Assembly: GCA_036525185.1 (NCBI GenBank)
Contig: DATDAW010000037.1
Span: 1-25,336, forward strand
Direction of reading: 5' to 3'
Source: DATDAW01 sp036525185
Lineage (GTDB): Bacteria; Verrucomicrobiota; Verrucomicrobiia; Chthoniobacterales; DASVRZ01
DNA: 25,336 nucleotides
The number at the start of each line of letters is the position of its first letter. The stretch's first letter is position 1. A program made the translations under genes and the position numbers. This document shows positions 15,173 to 24,035 of this stretch, piece by piece. Under the pieces are notes generated by a model. That model saw only the letters and a list, made by a program, of their open reading frames with translations, was not told where the DNA came from and did not search any database.

Positions 15173-15281
15173 AGAGCCCGCGCAACTTCGAATGCCAGAC
15201 CGCAGATGGCAGGAAAAAAGTGTGCATTTGCTTCTCGCGTAACAATAATGTCGAGCTGCTTTCCAACCGTCGCTCAATGAA

Positions 15282-15857
15282 ATGGGCCTAACGACCCAGA
15301 TTGCGCGGTGGGTGTCAGTGGTCGTGCACCCGTTTGTCATGGTTGCGGTCGTGGTGGGCACAGCAACGGCGCACCTCGACAGGCCGGGGGATATCGCTTC
15401 AAACATCGGTGTCGTCGCGTTGTTTGCAGTTCTCCCAGTGGTCGTGCTCACGCTTCGGCAGGTGCGTCGGGGCGCCTGGGCGGACTCCGACGCTTCCAAC
15501 CCACGAGATCGCCCGGCCTTGTACGCAGTGGGTATTGCAGGCCTTTTGGCACTGATTTTCTACCTTGCCGCACGCCGACCCGAATCTTTTCTCCTTAGGG
15601 GAACATCGGTCGCTCTCGGTATGCTTGTCGCGTGTGCAGTCGCTACCATTTGGGTAAAAGTATCAATTCATGTCGCAACAGCCGCGTTGACGGCAACGAC
15701 ACTCATCCTGCTCGGATCGCCGGTCGGTTGGGTTCTGGCTGCCGCCGTTCCAATCCTGATGTGGTCCCGGCTCACGCTTGGCAGGCATAAGCCAGCGGAA
15801 GTTGCCTTGGGCCTTGGTTTTGGAATCATCGCAGGAGTCGCGACGCACCTTCCCTGA
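15282..15857 (+). CDS. PAP2-superfamily-like integral membrane phosphatase
   Basis: A 191-aa protein with about five to six transmembrane helices. PAP2 motifs can be traced in order: NPRDRP (73-78), KVSIH (126-130, in place of the usual PSGH) and SRLTLGRHKPAEV (162-174), supplying Arg163 and His169, the expected phosphate-binding and nucleophile positions. The variant second motif resembles the K-x-S-x-H form of small prokaryotic PAP2-like proteins. It may dephosphorylate isoprenyl or phosphatidyl lipids at the inner membrane. ATG 15282 follows the ester cyclase by 109 bp, with no Shine-Dalgarno sequence. Confidence 0.78.
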   Translation: MGLTTQIARWVSVVVHPFVMVAVVVGTATAHLDRPGDIASNIGVVALFAVLPVVVLTLRQVRRGAWADSDASNPRDRPALYAVGIAGLLALIFYLAARRPESFLLRGTSVALGMLVACAVATIWVKVSIHVATAALTATTLILLGSPVGWVLAAAVPILMWSRLTLGRHKPAEVALGLGFGIIAGVATHLP

Positions 15858-15992
15858 ACAGAACAGCATTTCGCGGGCTTGGAACAAAGGACGGTGACGC
15901 TTTTTCAAAGACGATGCGGCGAACAGCGGCGAAAATCCGTAGCTATAGAAATTAGAATTCGCCGCACTGGCGCGACGGCCCCATACAGTGCC

Positions 15993-16769
15993 ATGCCCTC
16001 GTCAGAAACAGAACTTCACAAGACGCTCAAACGTCTCGCGTTCTGTTGGGCGCTGGAGAATGGGTTCCAGGCAGCAGGCTTTGAGATTTCGCTGCCGCAA
16101 TCCGGGTTTCGCGCGGATGTCGTCGCGTGCAAAACGCAGCGCATTCGCGGCCAGCCTTTTCCCGGAATGACGGCAGCGTTTGAGTGCAAACAAAACCGCG
16201 GCGATTGGCTCCGGGACTCGTTCGTGGCGGAAGGCACGCGTCAGCGACTCGAAACGTTGAATACCCGCCGCACAACGCTCGAACGGCTTCTCCGCGTCCA
16301 TCATCCCTCTGCAATCGCGAGCGACACATTGTTCAGCGAGTTTGGCACGCTCAATCCCGAAGCGCTCGCACACAACGGCTACCGAAAAGTCCTCAGGGAA
16401 ATTCAAACCCTGCAAAGCGCGCTGTTTTCCAAGACCAAATTTGACGACCTTGCGAGATACCGCTGCGCAAATCTGTGTTATCTCGTGACCACGGAGGGAC
16501 TCGTAAAGGACTTCGAGCTCCCCCCATTTTGGGGACATTTGGAACACACCGGCGATTCCTTGATTCTACGGCGCCAGCCCGTCTGGCAGGAAACAACCGA
16601 AGCAAACCGTCTCGTCGTTCTCCAAAAGATCGCGGCGGCATGGACGCGGCAGGTTTTGAAGGGATTAACACTGACGGACACAGATCCGCAACCCGGCACC
16701 GCACCCAATCTGGTCAAAGCAATCAAACAGCCATGTTCTCCTGAAAAGGTCTCCCAAGAACCAACCTGA
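15993..16769 (+). CDS. Uncharacterised PD-(D/E)XK nuclease-like protein
   Basis: A 258-residue soluble protein that I cannot name. The N-terminal part has the layout of a PD-(D/E)XK nuclease core: Glu6 in 'SETELHK', 'FRADVV' with Asp42, and 'AAFECKQNRGDWLRD' with Glu64-Cys65-Lys66 as the E-x-K motif. MmcB-type and other restriction-like nucleases show a similar 'E-x-K ... D-F/W-x-x-D' arrangement. The rest is helical, with 'LETLNTRRTTLERLLRVHHP', 'YRCANLCYLV' and 'ILRRQPVWQE', and probably defines a separate family. ATG 15993 was chosen over an upstream start at 15879 because the upstream 38 residues look noncoding. Last gene of the run; converges with nth. Confidence 0.65.
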   Translation: MPSSETELHKTLKRLAFCWALENGFQAAGFEISLPQSGFRADVVACKTQRIRGQPFPGMTAAFECKQNRGDWLRDSFVAEGTRQRLETLNTRRTTLERLLRVHHPSAIASDTLFSEFGTLNPEALAHNGYRKVLREIQTLQSALFSKTKFDDLARYRCANLCYLVTTEGLVKDFELPPFWGHLEHTGDSLILRRQPVWQETTEANRLVVLQKIAAAWTRQVLKGLTLTDTDPQPGTAPNLVKAIKQPCSPEKVSQEPT

Positions 16770-16848
16770 TACGCTCAAAAACACTCCGACCCTTCAGCGT
16801 TGCATTTGACCTTTTTCTTCAGCCTTCGGGCGCTCTCGGGATAAGCGT

Positions 16849-17484
16849 TCAAAACGTTCCGGCTGAGGGACACAAATCGGCGATCTCGCATCCTGCGCAA
16901 TCCGGTTTCCGCGCAAAACAGCGGCGCCGACCGTGCCAGATGAGCCAATGACTGAAATTGGTCCAGTCCTTTCGCGGAATGAGTTTCATGAGCTCCTGCT
17001 CGATCCTAATGGGGTTTGTCTCGCCCGTCAGACCGAGCCGCTTGGACAAACGCGCCACGTGGGTATCGACAACAACGCCTTCCTCAATTCCGAAAGCGTT
17101 GCCAAGCACGACATTGGCCGTTTTTCGTCCGACGCCCGGAAGCGCCGTCAGGGCGTCCATGCTCCGCGGTACTTCGCCACCATGGCGCGCGACGATTTCC
17201 TGCGCAGCCGCGCGAATGTTCTTGGCCTTGCTCCGGAAGAACCCTGTTGAAGCAATCAGACGTTCGATGTCTTCCTGAGGGGCTGCGGCCAGCGCTTTTG
17301 CCGTTGGATAAGCAGCGAAAAGAGTGGGAGTAACCATGTTGACGCGTTTATCCGTGCACTGCGCGGAGAGAATCGTCGCGACGAGCAATTGCAGTGGGTT
17401 CTTGTGGTCCAACTCGCAATGCGCTTCCGGGTAAATGCCCGGGAAGCGTTCGACAAGGTGGGCGGCGCGTTGGACTTTGGTCAT
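16849..17484 (-). CDS. nth: Endonuclease III (DNA glycosylase/AP lyase)
   Basis: Nth removes oxidised pyrimidines and cleaves at the abasic site in base excision repair. The 211-aa protein is full length. Seen: 'ATILSAQCTDKRVN' (36-49), the helix-hairpin-helix LPGVGRKTAN (115-124) with catalytic Lys121, VVDTHVARLSKRLGL (138-152) with catalytic Asp140 (one residue more between Lys and Asp than in E. coli), and an intact [4Fe-4S] loop C189-x6-C196-x2-C199-x5-C205 near the C-terminus. It lies 98 bp downstream of the TPR gene on the same strand, and its start is an ATG at 17484. Confidence 0.95.
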   Translation of the reverse strand: MTKVQRAAHLVERFPGIYPEAHCELDHKNPLQLLVATILSAQCTDKRVNMVTPTLFAAYPTAKALAAAPQEDIERLIASTGFFRSKAKNIRAAAQEIVARHGGEVPRSMDALTALPGVGRKTANVVLGNAFGIEEGVVVDTHVARLSKRLGLTGETNPIRIEQELMKLIPRKDWTNFSHWLIWHGRRRCFARKPDCAGCEIADLCPSAGTF

Positions 17485-17582
17485 TCCAGAACGTACCGCA
17501 ATGCAAAGGCGTAGTCTACGCAGCGCGAGGTAACACGAGTCCCTATGAAGGACAGGGCTGACGATTTCGCGGAGGAATACCT

Positions 17583-20500
17583 CTACGATGCCCCGAGCGC
17601 CTTGAGACGCTCGGCAGCTTGAGGAGCAAAGGGCGATTCCGGGTACTTCTCACCGATCTGCTTGTAATATTTGATGGCATCGGCCTGCATCTTCTGTTTG
17701 TCCTCGGGTTTTTGCAGCGTCGGCGCCTGCGCCTCCATTGCCTGCGCCCCAAGGAACAAACCTTCGGCAGCAGCTGACGGCACACCGCCATAAAAATAAT
17801 CGGTTTTAATGAAATAATCGATCGCGCCTCCGAGGTCACCGGCTGCGAGACGGATTTTGCCGCCCAGTATCATCGCTTTGGCACGCAGTTCATTGGTCGC
17901 GGTCTGCGCACGCACAATTCCTTCCACGAGCGCCAATGCCTCATCGTATTTCTTCTCGTTGAACAGCCCGCTGGCGATGCCATAGTTGGCCTCGAATATT
18001 TTCGACGACCACGGATAACGCTGTTTGAGTTCCTCAAACGTGGCCGCAGCTTCCGCGGTCTGGCCGCGCGCCTGCAAGACTTTTCCCGTTCCGAACAGCG
18101 AAATCGCCTGTGCTTCCTGCACGGGAAGTGGCACCTGGTTGGGCGCATTTCCGGGAGGATTTTGATAGTCAGCCGCCACCTTCTGGAAGACCTTTTCCGC
18201 CTCGTCGATCTTGTTCTGGTCGAGGAGCGCCTCGCCATAAAGGTCAAGGTCGGAGGAAGCATAGACCAGATTCGGATCGTAAGCCGCAGTCATTTGCTGC
18301 AGTGCCTTCGCCTTGTCCGTCTCGTAGATGAATGAGGCAAGAGTAAATAGCACTTTGCTTTTCGCCTTTGGCGTGGAATCCAGTTTCGCAGCGAATTGCG
18401 TGAAATAACTTTCCACGTCTTCCCGCTTCTTGAGTTGTGCGTCGACAAGCTCTTTCTGCGCTTTCAGGATTCCCCGGACCGCAGTGGCGACGTCGGGACT
18501 TTCCGGGTATTTTTCGACAACCCGTTCGGCGTCGCCAATGCTGTTGTTAACAGCTTTTGTCCATTTGTCGCGATCTTCGCTTGTCAGGCCAGCGTAACGG
18601 CCGAGCGTTTGGGCGATGCCGAGCCAGTTTGCGCTGGTTTGCAACAGGACCTGCGGGACAAGGGGGCTCTGCACATTCTTATCGATGAATTCGTAGTAAA
18701 TATTGATCGCGTCCTGCGGCTTGTTCTGGGCAACCTGCGTTTGGGCGAGGTTGGCATAGGCGTTGAACACCTTCGGATCCTGCGGATAGGCGGCGATGAA
18801 TTCACGCATCGCTGCATCGGCCGCCGCAGTGTCGCCGGCTTCGGTCGCCATACGCTGGCGTTCAAAAAACGTAAAGGTTGCCACCTGCGACTTAGGAAAT
18901 TTTTCCACGACTTGTTGAAACGTCTTCATTGCCGTCGCGACTGCGCCGGATTTTTCCTGTGCCTGGGCGAGCGTAAAATAGGCGAGCGGCGTTAGATTCT
19001 GGTCATCGGGATAGCGCGCGTTAAACGTAGCAAGCGCGGTCGTTGCATCCTGATATTTCTGCTGCTGGACCAGGATCCACCCATGCCAGAAGGAGCTTTG
19101 CTTCACGGCATCCGGTGTGTCGGCGTAGTCTTTCTGAATCGTGGCATAGACCTGATCCGCTTCGTCGAGTTTTCCGGTGCTTTTGTAAATGTCGGCCAGA
19201 CCCAATTGCGCGCGGAGCGCGAGTGCTTTCTCCGGCTTTGTCGCGAGATAATCCTCGTAGGTCTTGATCGCCTGTTCGAACTGCTGAAGCTGACCGTACG
19301 CATTGGCCTGCTCGACCAGTGCAGCCGCCGTTGCTGCACTCTTGGGATATTGCTCGACCTGGGCCTTGAAATACGCGAGCGCCTTTTCAGGTTGCGGCGG
19401 ATTCGATGTCGTAAACATCGCACCGATGGTAACAGGCAGATTCTCGGCAACGGGATCCCCTTTATAACGGCTTTGGAAGCTATCATAGCCCGCGACGGCC
19501 TTGTCGACGTTACCCTGCAGCGCATAGGTCATCGTCCGAAAATAGGCGATGGTTTTTTTCTCGGTTTCATTTGCAAATGGCTCGAGGTAGTCGAGCAGCA
19601 CACGCGCTTCGTCATAGCGCGGTTGCGTTGGCGTGCTGAGCTGGAAAAAGATCTGTGCCATTTTCAGCCTGGCGCCGACCGTCTGGCTGGCCTTGTTCTT
19701 GATGGCACCAATCTTGGCGGTTTCGCGTCCGACGAGGGATTGGAGGCGGCGATTGGTCACGATGTCCTTCGTCATGAGTGCCTGTTTGGCGCGGGCTTTA
19801 AGACTCTCGATTTTCGCTTCCTGTTCCCGAAGCACTACGTCGTTCGCCTCTATGCTGCGATACGCGGCAAGCGAATCGGTGAGCAGCTTTGAGCGTTCGG
19901 CACCTTGAGTGAATATGGCGCGGCTGAAAAGCACTTCACCGAGCTGAAATTGCGAGTCGCTGACAAGTGGCAGGTCGCTGCGCTTGGTGATGATGTCAGT
20001 GAGCAGTTTCTGGGCTTCGTCAAAGAGCGGAAACGCGACTGCCGTTTCCCCGCGATTGGCATTGAGGAGGGCGCTGGCCTTGGTGGCAAGCATCAGGGCA
20101 AGGAGGTACTGACTGTCGAGGACACTTTCGCTCTTCGGAAAATCCCTCAAGTTCGCCCGGAGATTCTCGATGGCAGGATCGTATTGCTGAGTCTGGAAAT
20201 AGCAGATCGCCTGCGTGTAACGGCTGTTTTCGATGAGGTCGCTCTTGGGATATTTAGCTATAAAATCCGTAAAAGCTTTGATTGCCGCGTCGAACGCCGC
20301 TTTGCGTCCGGCATCTTCCGGCGGCAACGCGCCTGCCTTTTGCGCGAGCGCCTGCGGGAGAAGGCCGGACGCCGTTTCGATGATCTCGTTGGGTGCAGGT
20401 GGAACCAGCAGCTTCTTGAAGTTGGCGATCGCCTCGTCGTTTTTCTGCAGAAGCATCTGGCTGAATCCCAGCTTCAGCTGCGCGTCCGCGATGATGGTCG

Positions 20501-20705
20501 ACGTGGGATAGTTGGCGACGAATTGCTCAAAAGCCTGCGCAGCGCTCTCGTAGTTGCCGTCATTGAGAAGTTGGTTGGCCACCGCAGCATCCGCGGACTG
20601 GTCCTGCGCAGAAACAGTAAGCGGACTGAGAAAAACGGGGCAGGCAACGACGGCAACAGCGGCAGCGGCACGGAGGCGTTGCCGGAGGGAACGAGAGAGA
20701 ATCAT
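17583..20705 (-). CDS. Very long exported TPR-repeat protein
   Basis: A 1040-aa protein with a Sec-type signal peptide (about 1-35: basic 'RSLRQRLR', hydrophobic core, VSAQ) followed almost wholly by TPR-like helical repeats. Typical units read 'NDGNYESAAQAFEQFVANYP', 'QQYDPAIENL', 'KYQDATTALATFNARYP' and 'KYDEALALVEG'. The YbgF/BamD-like 'F..ky P.s....a.y..g' spacing recurs along the length. It is probably a periplasmic or outer-membrane scaffold. No enzymatic domain is seen. ATG 20705 is preferred because it places the signal peptide at the N-terminus; an upstream start at 20792 adds an unlikely segment. It lies about 100 bp after xerD on the same strand. The function is not known. Confidence 0.88.
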   Translation of the reverse strand: MILSRSLRQRLRAAAAVAVVACPVFLSPLTVSAQDQSADAAVANQLLNDGNYESAAQAFEQFVANYPTSTIIADAQLKLGFSQMLLQKNDEAIANFKKLLVPPAPNEIIETASGLLPQALAQKAGALPPEDAGRKAAFDAAIKAFTDFIAKYPKSDLIENSRYTQAICYFQTQQYDPAIENLRANLRDFPKSESVLDSQYLLALMLATKASALLNANRGETAVAFPLFDEAQKLLTDIITKRSDLPLVSDSQFQLGEVLFSRAIFTQGAERSKLLTDSLAAYRSIEANDVVLREQEAKIESLKARAKQALMTKDIVTNRRLQSLVGRETAKIGAIKNKASQTVGARLKMAQIFFQLSTPTQPRYDEARVLLDYLEPFANETEKKTIAYFRTMTYALQGNVDKAVAGYDSFQSRYKGDPVAENLPVTIGAMFTTSNPPQPEKALAYFKAQVEQYPKSAATAAALVEQANAYGQLQQFEQAIKTYEDYLATKPEKALALRAQLGLADIYKSTGKLDEADQVYATIQKDYADTPDAVKQSSFWHGWILVQQQKYQDATTALATFNARYPDDQNLTPLAYFTLAQAQEKSGAVATAMKTFQQVVEKFPKSQVATFTFFERQRMATEAGDTAAADAAMREFIAAYPQDPKVFNAYANLAQTQVAQNKPQDAINIYYEFIDKNVQSPLVPQVLLQTSANWLGIAQTLGRYAGLTSEDRDKWTKAVNNSIGDAERVVEKYPESPDVATAVRGILKAQKELVDAQLKKREDVESYFTQFAAKLDSTPKAKSKVLFTLASFIYETDKAKALQQMTAAYDPNLVYASSDLDLYGEALLDQNKIDEAEKVFQKVAADYQNPPGNAPNQVPLPVQEAQAISLFGTGKVLQARGQTAEAAATFEELKQRYPWSSKIFEANYGIASGLFNEKKYDEALALVEGIVRAQTATNELRAKAMILGGKIRLAAGDLGGAIDYFIKTDYFYGGVPSAAAEGLFLGAQAMEAQAPTLQKPEDKQKMQADAIKYYKQIGEKYPESPFAPQAAERLKALGAS

Positions 20706-20807
20706 AGAATGGTGGGGGTGGGAAAGAATTGTCGATCCGGCGAACATACAAATGCCGCAGGCCGTTTCCAGCGCAAAACCGAGAAGGGCCAACCCGTCCG
20801 TCCTACG

Positions 20808-21698
20808 CTACCCGCGCGGGTGGAATTTCTTGTGGATGGACTTTAGGCGGGTGCGGTCGACATGAGTGTAGATCTGCGTCGTAGCGATATCCGCGTGGCC
20901 GAGCATTTCCTGAATGATACGCAGATCGGCGCCGCCGCTAAGCAAGTGCGTAGCAAACGAGTGACGGAGCAGATGCGGATACACGTTTATGTCGAGCCCG
21001 GCAAATTTGGCGGCCGCTTTAACGATTTGCCAGATTCGGACGGTGGTTAGGCCCGTGCCGCGAGCGCTCAGAAAAATATGGCTGCCGGTGCGTTTTTTTA
21101 CAAAATTCGGCCGCTCGGTGGCAAGATATTTGGCGATGGCATCACAGCCGCGTTTGCCGACGGGAACCATGCGCATTTTGTCGCCTTTGCCGATGACTCG
21201 CAGGAATCCTTCATCCAGGTTCAAGTTTTCAAGCCGGGCGTTGACCAGCTCCGAAACGCGGACTCCGCTAGCGTAGAGCAGCTCGAGAATGGCTCGGTCA
21301 CGCAGCGCAAATTCATAGGTCGCCGGGAGCGATTCGATGAGACGCTCGGCCTGAAGCTCGTTCAGCGTCTCGGGAAGATCGCGAGCAATTCTGGGAAGTG
21401 GCAGAACTTCGGTGACATCAGCCGGAATTTTCCGGCGTTGGAAAAGGAAGCGAAAAAAAATCCGGATGGCGACGACGATGAGCTTGATGGAACCAGCGGC
21501 GAGTCCGGTGCGTTTACGATGGGCGAGATAATCGGAAACGTGCTCCAATTTTACGTTCGCCGATTCGCTGACGCCTGTTGTTTTGGCAAGCCACGTGGAA
21601 AACCCTTCGAGCGAAATGCGGACCGAGAGTTGGTAATTGGTGGAAAGCCCGCGCTCGGTGGCGAGGTAAAGCAGAAATTCTTCGATGTCGTCTTGCAT
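20808..21698 (-). CDS. xerD: Tyrosine recombinase XerD
   Basis: XerD acts with XerC at dif to resolve chromosome dimers. The 296-aa protein has a SAM-like N-terminal DNA-binding domain (1-95) and the catalytic domain with all tyrosine-recombinase residues: Arg147 (SGVRVSE), Lys171 (GKGDK), His242 and Arg245 (PHLLRHSFATHLL), His268 (LGH) and the nucleophile Tyr277 (TQIYTHVDR). Each lies one or two positions from its E. coli XerD counterpart, and the length is normal. No att sites or cargo genes flank it, so it is read as the housekeeping recombinase rather than an integrase. Start ATG 21698, divergent from the FUSC gene. Confidence 0.92.
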   Translation of the reverse strand: MQDDIEEFLLYLATERGLSTNYQLSVRISLEGFSTWLAKTTGVSESANVKLEHVSDYLAHRKRTGLAAGSIKLIVVAIRIFFRFLFQRRKIPADVTEVLPLPRIARDLPETLNELQAERLIESLPATYEFALRDRAILELLYASGVRVSELVNARLENLNLDEGFLRVIGKGDKMRMVPVGKRGCDAIAKYLATERPNFVKKRTGSHIFLSARGTGLTTVRIWQIVKAAAKFAGLDINVYPHLLRHSFATHLLSGGADLRIIQEMLGHADIATTQIYTHVDRTRLKSIHKKFHPRG

Positions 21699-21753
21699 GA
21701 GCTTTCGGAACGCTTGGCGCCCATTCGCCGATCACATATCACCATTTCTTCCA

Positions 21754-23904
21754 ATGGCCGAGTCGCGTGACATTTTTTCCCTCTGGATCGAGCGAACGAC
21801 GCTCGATCCCCATCTTGCGCGTGCCGTTCGGACGACCCTTGCTTCGTCGGGAACCCTGCTGATTTGTCAGGCGACAGGGCTCGGTCAGAGTGCCATGTTT
21901 GTGGCCCTCGCGGCGCAAGGGATCGCGCTCAACGATCTCCGAGGCGGGTTTGGACTGCGGATGGGAATCGTCGTGACCATGGCCGTAGCCCTTGCAGCGG
22001 CCACGCTTCTCGGGGCGATCGCTGGGCAGTCGCTGTGGACGGCGACTGCCGGCATGGCGGTGGTAGCGATTTCAGCCGGTTTTTGGCGGCATGTGAACAA
22101 GGATTACGGGCCACTGCTGGGTGTGTACTCGGTCCTGCTTTACGCTTTGGCGTTGTCGGAATCCTCTTCATGGCATCACGCCGTGCATCTGGCGCAGCTT
22201 TCCTTGTTGGGCGGGGCGTCGGCTGCAGCCGTACACATCATTTCTTGGCTTTTCCGGCGTCAGTATCCGCTTCGAAATTCGGTCGCTGAGGTATGGGTGG
22301 CTTTGTCGGATCTCGCGACCAGCATGCGATCGGCGCCAGGGGACAACCCGCTGAAGCGTGGTGCAGCAATTGCCGCTCACGAACAAGCTCTGCGTGCAGC
22401 ATTGGACAACACGTTTGCCGTTTTGGGCAAAGAAGAGCCGGATGATGGAAGAAAAATGTCTCCCCTCTTGGAGCATTTGGAGGAGATGCGTCGCGAGGCG
22501 GTCCATTTTGCGATGCGATTGATCGGTTTCAACTCGGCAATCGACGCCGCCTGCGGACAGCTGGAACTGAAACGTCATTTGCCGGCGGTGGATTCCGTAT
22601 TGAAAACCTTGGCCGATGCCGCACGCTCGACCGCAATCACGTTGGTGAATCATCGCCAGGAGAATTTTTCGACCTCGGAGCTCCGTTTTCGACGGGCGCT
22701 TCATCTGGTGCGGGTGCTCGAGCGACAGCTTCCGTCACCGGAGACCAGCGTCGAGATTCGTCAGGCGCGGGCGATGCTGGAGCGGATCAGCGCAATTCTA
22801 CCGGTGGTCCGGAACGAACTCAGCAAAACGCTCAGGCACAGTGAGCCACAGTACAATTTGCCGGTCGGTCTGCCTGAGATCGGCAGCCATTCTTTGAAAA
22901 TGCTCACCGGCTGGATGGATCTCCGCCCGGGCATCGACCCTGTTCTGGTCCGGTATTCACTTCGTATTGCCGTCCTAACCACTTTGGGAATTGCCATTTA
23001 CAAAACGTTCAACCTTTACCATGGCTACTGGATCGCCCTCACGATGGTGATTGTGCTCCAGCCGGACTACGGCTCCACTCGCAAACGCGCAGGCGAACGC
23101 ATCACCGGCACACTTGCGGGTGTGGCGCTTGCGAGTGGGCTGCTATGGCTGCATTTGCCACATTTGATGACGACACTACTGATTCCCGTGGCGACGTTCG
23201 GTTTCGCTTATTATCTGAGACACTGGTACGCGGCGGCTTCGTTTTTCGTGACGTTGCAGGTCGTGCTCATCACCAGTCATGAGGCGGTTTTGAATTGGGA
23301 ATTCACGGCGTCGCGGATGCTTTCCACGTTGATCGGCGGCCTGGCGGCGTTGATCGCCGCTCAGCTCTTCTGGCCGAATTGGGAAAAAGAAAAATTTCCC
23401 GCTCTGCTCGCTGCTGCCATCCGGGCGAACCGCCAATTTTTGGAGTCGATGTTTACCCGGACCGATGAAATAGCACCATTCAGGGCCAAACGGGCAGCAG
23501 AAAATGCAAATCGTTTCGCCACGGTTTCACTGCAACGGATGCTGGCTGAGCCCGCAAACCGAAATGTCAACTCGCAACGCGATGCGGCAATGGTGAATTA
23601 CAGCCAGCGCATCACGCGAGCATTCACCGTCATCGCCGTTCACAAAGATGCTGGCGTCGCGATGGACGACACGACGGCTGGAATTTCCATGCGAATCTCC
23701 GAGGCACTCGAAATACTGGCCCGTGCCGTGGAAAGCCAGGAAGGCGCGCAAGCGATCGCAATCCGCCACGTGGAACGGAAACTCGAAGAAATGGAGTCGC
23801 TCTTGGATGTTTCTGGAAAGGGCAACATCGAGTTGATTCAGACACAATTGGCCAAAGCCATCACCGAGATTCGCGCGATGACGCTGGAATTGGAAGAAAG
23901 TTAG
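21754..23904 (+). CDS. FUSC-family (fusaric acid resistance-like) inner-membrane transporter
   Basis: A 716-aa protein with two membrane halves, the layout of YccS/YhfK and aromatic-acid exporters such as AaeB. An N-terminal block of about six helices (residues about 29-167) is followed by a long cytoplasmic helical domain. The second block (about 396-505) carries the FUSC signature 'GYWIALTMVIVLQPDYGSTR' followed by 'RAGERITGTLAG'. A C-terminal cytoplasmic helical domain completes it. The family exports aromatic acids and related compounds; the substrate is unknown here. ATG 21754 was chosen because an upstream ATG at 21685 would overlap the xerD coding region and adds unconserved residues. 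No membrane-fusion partner gene is adjacent. Confidence 0.88.
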   Translation: MAESRDIFSLWIERTTLDPHLARAVRTTLASSGTLLICQATGLGQSAMFVALAAQGIALNDLRGGFGLRMGIVVTMAVALAAATLLGAIAGQSLWTATAGMAVVAISAGFWRHVNKDYGPLLGVYSVLLYALALSESSSWHHAVHLAQLSLLGGASAAAVHIISWLFRRQYPLRNSVAEVWVALSDLATSMRSAPGDNPLKRGAAIAAHEQALRAALDNTFAVLGKEEPDDGRKMSPLLEHLEEMRREAVHFAMRLIGFNSAIDAACGQLELKRHLPAVDSVLKTLADAARSTAITLVNHRQENFSTSELRFRRALHLVRVLERQLPSPETSVEIRQARAMLERISAILPVVRNELSKTLRHSEPQYNLPVGLPEIGSHSLKMLTGWMDLRPGIDPVLVRYSLRIAVLTTLGIAIYKTFNLYHGYWIALTMVIVLQPDYGSTRKRAGERITGTLAGVALASGLLWLHLPHLMTTLLIPVATFGFAYYLRHWYAAASFFVTLQVVLITSHEAVLNWEFTASRMLSTLIGGLAALIAAQLFWPNWEKEKFPALLAAAIRANRQFLESMFTRTDEIAPFRAKRAAENANRFATVSLQRMLAEPANRNVNSQRDAAMVNYSQRITRAFTVIAVHKDAGVAMDDTTAGISMRISEALEILARAVESQEGAQAIAIRHVERKLEEMESLLDVSGKGNIELIQTQLAKAITEIRAMTLELEES

Positions 23905-24035
23905 CCCGGCAAAGCAGTCACTTTGCGATTTTGTCGGTGCTTCAATTTTCGCTGTTCTGCGGCAAGCCAATTGAATATTACTTTCCGAAGTTTCTCCTCC
24001 CACAAGATGAGAGGGTTTATTCGTGGGCCGAACTA

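Noticed and set aside
14730..15300. GCCTAAC-like sequences around the ester cyclase, suggestive of integron attC sites
   Set aside because: No matching GTTRRRY end, no paired palindromic arms and no integrase; one copy lies inside the PAP2 coding start.
19905..20846. 313-codon plus-strand frame opposite the TPR gene
   Set aside because: Lies antisense to a clear repeat protein; composition is Arg/Gly-rich without domain motifs. It is a shadow of the high-GC coding strand.
20808..21698. XerD as integrase of a mobile element
   Set aside because: Residue positions match housekeeping XerD and there are no att repeats, tRNA or cargo genes nearby.
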